NCBI GenBank assembly: GCA_045802605.1
Contig: JBJMQS010000063.1
Location: 1-64,000, forward strand
Source of the DNA: JBJMQS01 sp045802605
GTDB lineage: Bacteria; Planctomycetota; Planctomycetia; Gemmatales; Gemmataceae
Reading direction: 5' to 3'
DNA length: 64,000 nucleotides
The position numbers were made by a program, and so were the translations under genes. Positions 62,290 to 64,000 of this stretch are shown here, one piece after another. The stretch's first letter is position 1. Each line of letters starts with the position of its first letter. The notes beneath the pieces are model-generated. The model did no database searches. It was not told the origin of the DNA and saw only the letters and a program-made list of their open reading frames with translations.

Positions 62290-62384
62290 GGCGAGCCGGG
62301 TTGCGTAGGCACCCGGTGGACTCCCAAATGGCAATACGTTTGATCATTTGGAGTCCACCGGGCGCTTACGCAACCCGGCTCGCC
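62290..62384. repeat. 40-bp-arm inverted repeat between convergent genes
   Basis: GGCGAGCCGGGTTGCGTAGG at the left and CGCTTACGCAACCCGGCTCG at the right; the arms of about 40 nt differ by two mismatches and one indel, with a 15-nt loop. It fills the space between the caspase gene and purQ, which converge here, so it could act as a bidirectional terminator. Confidence 0.9.
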
Positions 62385-62388
62385 AAGA

Positions 62389-63165
62389 TCACTCGCCAAA
62401 ATACGCCACCGCGTTGCGAAAGATGGCCATCCCATCGCCTTCTTCTTTCAATCCTTCGCGGGTCCAGCGCGGGTGATGGGTGCCGAGCACGTGGCGCTCG
62501 GGGTGCGGCATCAGCCCGAGCACGCGGCCGGTCGCGTCGCACATGCCGGCGACCGCGCCTTGCGAGCCATTCGGATTGAAGGGGAATTCGTCGCTCGGCT
62601 CGCCGTCGGGTCCGGCATACTGAAGCACCACTTGGCCGGCCTGTCTGAGGCCTTCGAGAATCCAGTTGGCCCGTGCGATGAACCGGCCCTCGCCGTGGGC
62701 GATCGGCACGTAGAGCTGCTCGAGGCCGGTGAGCCACGGCGATTTGTCGGACGAAACGCGCAGCGTGACCCAGCGGTTTTCGAATCGGCCCTGCGTGTTA
62801 TTTGTCAACGTGGCGAGTGGGCCGTCTTCATCGGGCGGGATCAACAGGCCTGCTTTAAGCAGTGCTTGAAATCCGTTGCAGACGCCGATGACAAGCTTCT
62901 CGGCATCGCGGAATTTGCGCAAAGCTTCGCCGAAGTACGTGGACAGTTGGACGGCGAGAATCTTGCCGGCCGCGACGTCGTCACCATAGGTGAAGCCGCC
63001 GGGGATGGCGAGGATCTCGTAGTCTTGGAGGAGGCGCGGGCGTTCGCGCAAGCGGGCGATGTGGAGTTTCTCGACGATGGCCCCGGCACGTTCGAAAGCG
63101 AAGGCGAGTTCGCCATCGCAGTTGGTGCCGGGGGCGCGCAAGATCAGGACGCGGGGAGTGGCCAT
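62389..63165 (-). CDS. purQ: PurQ, phosphoribosylformylglycinamidine synthase glutaminase subunit
   Basis: A 258-residue class I glutamine amidotransferase. LRAPGTNCDGELAFAFERAG at the start, LAIPGGFTYGDDVAAGKILA, the nucleophile in VIGVCNGFQALLKAG, and the His-Glu pair in LGLMPHPERHV identify PurQ (FGAM synthase). It hydrolyses glutamine and feeds ammonia to PurL in purine synthesis. Neither purL nor purS is adjacent. It is transcribed away from the rRNA locus. Confidence 0.95.
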   Translation of the reverse strand: MATPRVLILRAPGTNCDGELAFAFERAGAIVEKLHIARLRERPRLLQDYEILAIPGGFTYGDDVAAGKILAVQLSTYFGEALRKFRDAEKLVIGVCNGFQALLKAGLLIPPDEDGPLATLTNNTQGRFENRWVTLRVSSDKSPWLTGLEQLYVPIAHGEGRFIARANWILEGLRQAGQVVLQYAGPDGEPSDEFPFNPNGSQGAVAGMCDATGRVLGLMPHPERHVLGTHHPRWTREGLKEEGDGMAIFRNAVAYFGE

Positions 63166-63203
63166 GTGGACATCTTAGTTGCAGATAAATCTCAAAGTCC
63201 AAG

Positions 63204-63418
63204 AAGAAAAAAGAACCAAGATGCCAAGACACAAGAACCAAATAAGAACCAAAAATCAAAACCAATAATCACTCGGGTTCAAACCTTCACTCGCTCCGGC
63301 GGCGACGTGATGGCACGGTGAACGGCAAATTGCGCTGCCAGGTCTTGTTGGGTATTGTTTGTTTGATTTCTTGATGCTTATTTGGTTCTTGTTTCTTGGC
63401 GCCTTGGTTCTTTTTTTT
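63204..63418. repeat. AT-rich large inverted repeat
   Basis: The left arm (63204-63268, includes AAGAACCAAGATGCCAAGAC) and right arm (63353-63418, includes GGCGCCTTGGTTC) are about 65 nt each and roughly 80-85 percent complementary, with an 84-nt spacer. Composition is A/T-rich with purine-only runs, unlike its surroundings. Confidence 0.8.
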
Positions 63419-63495
63419 CCCGAACCTTTTCCCTTGCCCACGCATCAAACTTTGCGTGGTTCGGACGTCAGTCGATCAAATTTTCGCCCAGGTCG

Positions 63496-63525
63496 TTGAC
63501 GTTCGAGCCCCGGTCTCCATATAGT
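63496..63525 (+). promoter_or_regulatory. Candidate rRNA promoter
   Basis: TTGACG (63496-63501) and TATAGT (63520-63525) separated by 18 nt, about 280 nt upstream of 16S. It is the best sigma-70-like pair in the region. The start site is not proven. Confidence 0.6.
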
Positions 63526-63616
63526 GAAAGATGTCGCGGTATTCCGCGATTCGGGCCGTCGTCACCCCATTTCCGGTTTACGAGCCGGGTTCTTGGAGTG
63601 GTTGGCGGACCAGCTT

Positions 63617-63630
63617 TGATCTTTGACAAC
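63617..63630 (+). promoter_or_regulatory. boxA antitermination element of rRNA leader
   Basis: TGATCTTTGACAAC agrees with the E. coli boxA TGCTCTTTAACAAT at 11 of 14 positions and lies between the promoter candidate and 16S, the expected location for Nus-dependent antitermination. Confidence 0.65.
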
Positions 63631-63659
63631 TGAGTGTTTTTTGGAAGCCAATACAGCGA

Positions 63660-63714
63660 GGATGTGTTATCGCACTTAGGCGAAACACATCCAGCCAATG
63701 GCGCAAGCTATTGG
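63660..63714 (+). ncRNA. Two hairpins in the 16S leader RNA
   Basis: GGATGTGTT/AACACATCC (63660-63692) and CCAATGGC-GCAA-GCTATTGG (63695-63714, GNRA tetraloop, one G-T pair). They are part of the rRNA precursor leader and may be processing or folding signals. Confidence 0.55.
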
Positions 63715-63804
63715 CGGACTTTGAGTTTCGTCTTTGTGCGACAGACAAACGCTTCTGGTTCAAAATTGAAGCCCTGGCTTAGGCCGGGGAATAGATGCGA
63801 ACAA

Positions 63805-64000
63805 TTATTGAAGGGTTTGATCCTGGCTCAGAACGAACGTTGGCGGCGTGGATTAGGCATGCAAGTCGAACGAATCTTGGCCGTGTAGCAATACATGGCC
63901 AAGAGAAGTGGCGAAAGGGGCAGTAATGTTTGGGTAACCTACCTGGAGGTCGCGGATAGCTTTCCTAACGGATTGGTAATACGCGGCGTTGTAGCGATGA
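63805..64000 (+). rRNA. rrs: 16S ribosomal RNA, 5' end (runs off window)
   Basis: TTATTGAAGGGTTTGATCCT corresponds to E. coli 16S positions 1 onward; GGCGGCGTGGATTAGGCATG and CAAGTCGAACG follow as in planctomycetes. About 196 nt of the gene are in the window. Position 1 is set by alignment to the conserved GAAG-x-GTTTGATC segment. Confidence 0.95.

Larger units (their letters stand above)
63166..63804. other. purQ upstream / rRNA leader region
   Basis: About 640 nt with no protein gene. It comprises an AT-rich inverted repeat (63204-63418), a candidate rRNA promoter (63496-63525), a boxA (63617-63630) and two leader hairpins (63660-63714). The 5' end of 16S rRNA follows at about 63805. Confidence 0.7.

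Noticed and set aside
62473..63321. 282-codon plus-strand frame opposite purQ
   Set aside because: Antisense to purQ, which has complete catalytic motifs; typical high-GC shadow.

Overview
The window is a high-GC bacterial chromosome segment that I read as a planctomycete, probably of the Gemmatales/Isosphaerales type. The evidence is convergent: two giant extracellular proteins with an N-terminal LEDR-x-(T/A)PA motif and a C-terminal dockerin-like calcium-binding tail; an ECF sigma factor directly followed by a Ser/Thr kinase with TPRs; a caspase/SUMF1 fusion; a 91-residue protein of the style common in Gemmata (begins MTNLEWLTCDQPD); many hairpin-rich intergenic repeats; and the 5' end of a 16S rRNA gene with a planctomycete-like start. 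No genus can be fixed without a search.

Layout. 0-3.8 kb: the start of an IS630-like transposase leaves the window on the left, then come an MFS exporter fused to a monooxygenase-like domain, two short-chain dehydrogenases and a tautomerase. 4.0-5.6 kb: two secreted proteins (duplicated DUF1259; LamG/DUF1080-like). 5.8-14.4 kb: a complete Kdp potassium system (kdpF-A-B-C, kdpD-E) with two extra small genes, one before kdpF and one between kdpC and kdpD. 14.5-20.1 kb: a periplasmic-type molybdenum aldehyde oxidase (three subunits) preceded by its XdhC chaperone and a MobA/MocA cytidylyltransferase. 20.3-23.7 kb: a Popeye-like membrane protein translationally coupled to a hexaheme cytochrome c. 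23.7-36.8 kb: an exopolysaccharide locus. On the minus strand this holds a Wzz-like protein, the initiating sugar transferase, a very large flippase fusion, an O-antigen ligase, a deacetylase, a GT4 glycosyltransferase and a WecG-type transferase. On the plus strand it holds a lipoprotein and a Wza-like exporter.

36.9-43.1 kb: a HupE/UreJ metal permease, a small HTH-like protein, ECF sigma factor, kinase/TPR receptor (frameshifted), a secreted trypsin-like protease and a small secreted protein. 43.8-53.4 kb: two convergent giant surface proteins, the second broken by two frameshifts. 53.6-63.2 kb: a phytoene-dehydrogenase-like oxidoreductase, YtjA, a membrane/TPR protein, a zinc-ribbon protein, a SIS-domain isomerase, a caspase-SUMF1 protein and purQ. 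63.4-64 kb: rRNA promoter, boxA, leader hairpins and the start of 16S rRNA.

The most unusual items are the roughly 1206-residue protein joining a Wzx-type flippase, an aminoglycoside-phosphotransferase-like kinase, a nucleotidyltransferase-like region and a thymidylate-kinase-like P-loop domain inside the polysaccharide operon; a six-hairpin repeat present twice with its outer caps exchanged relative to a fixed core; three operator-like boxes spaced exactly 27 nt apart between the divergent polysaccharide operons; and the Popeye-like/hexaheme pair. Four genes show frame breaks, which may be real decay or uncorrected indels in the assembly; reads would decide.
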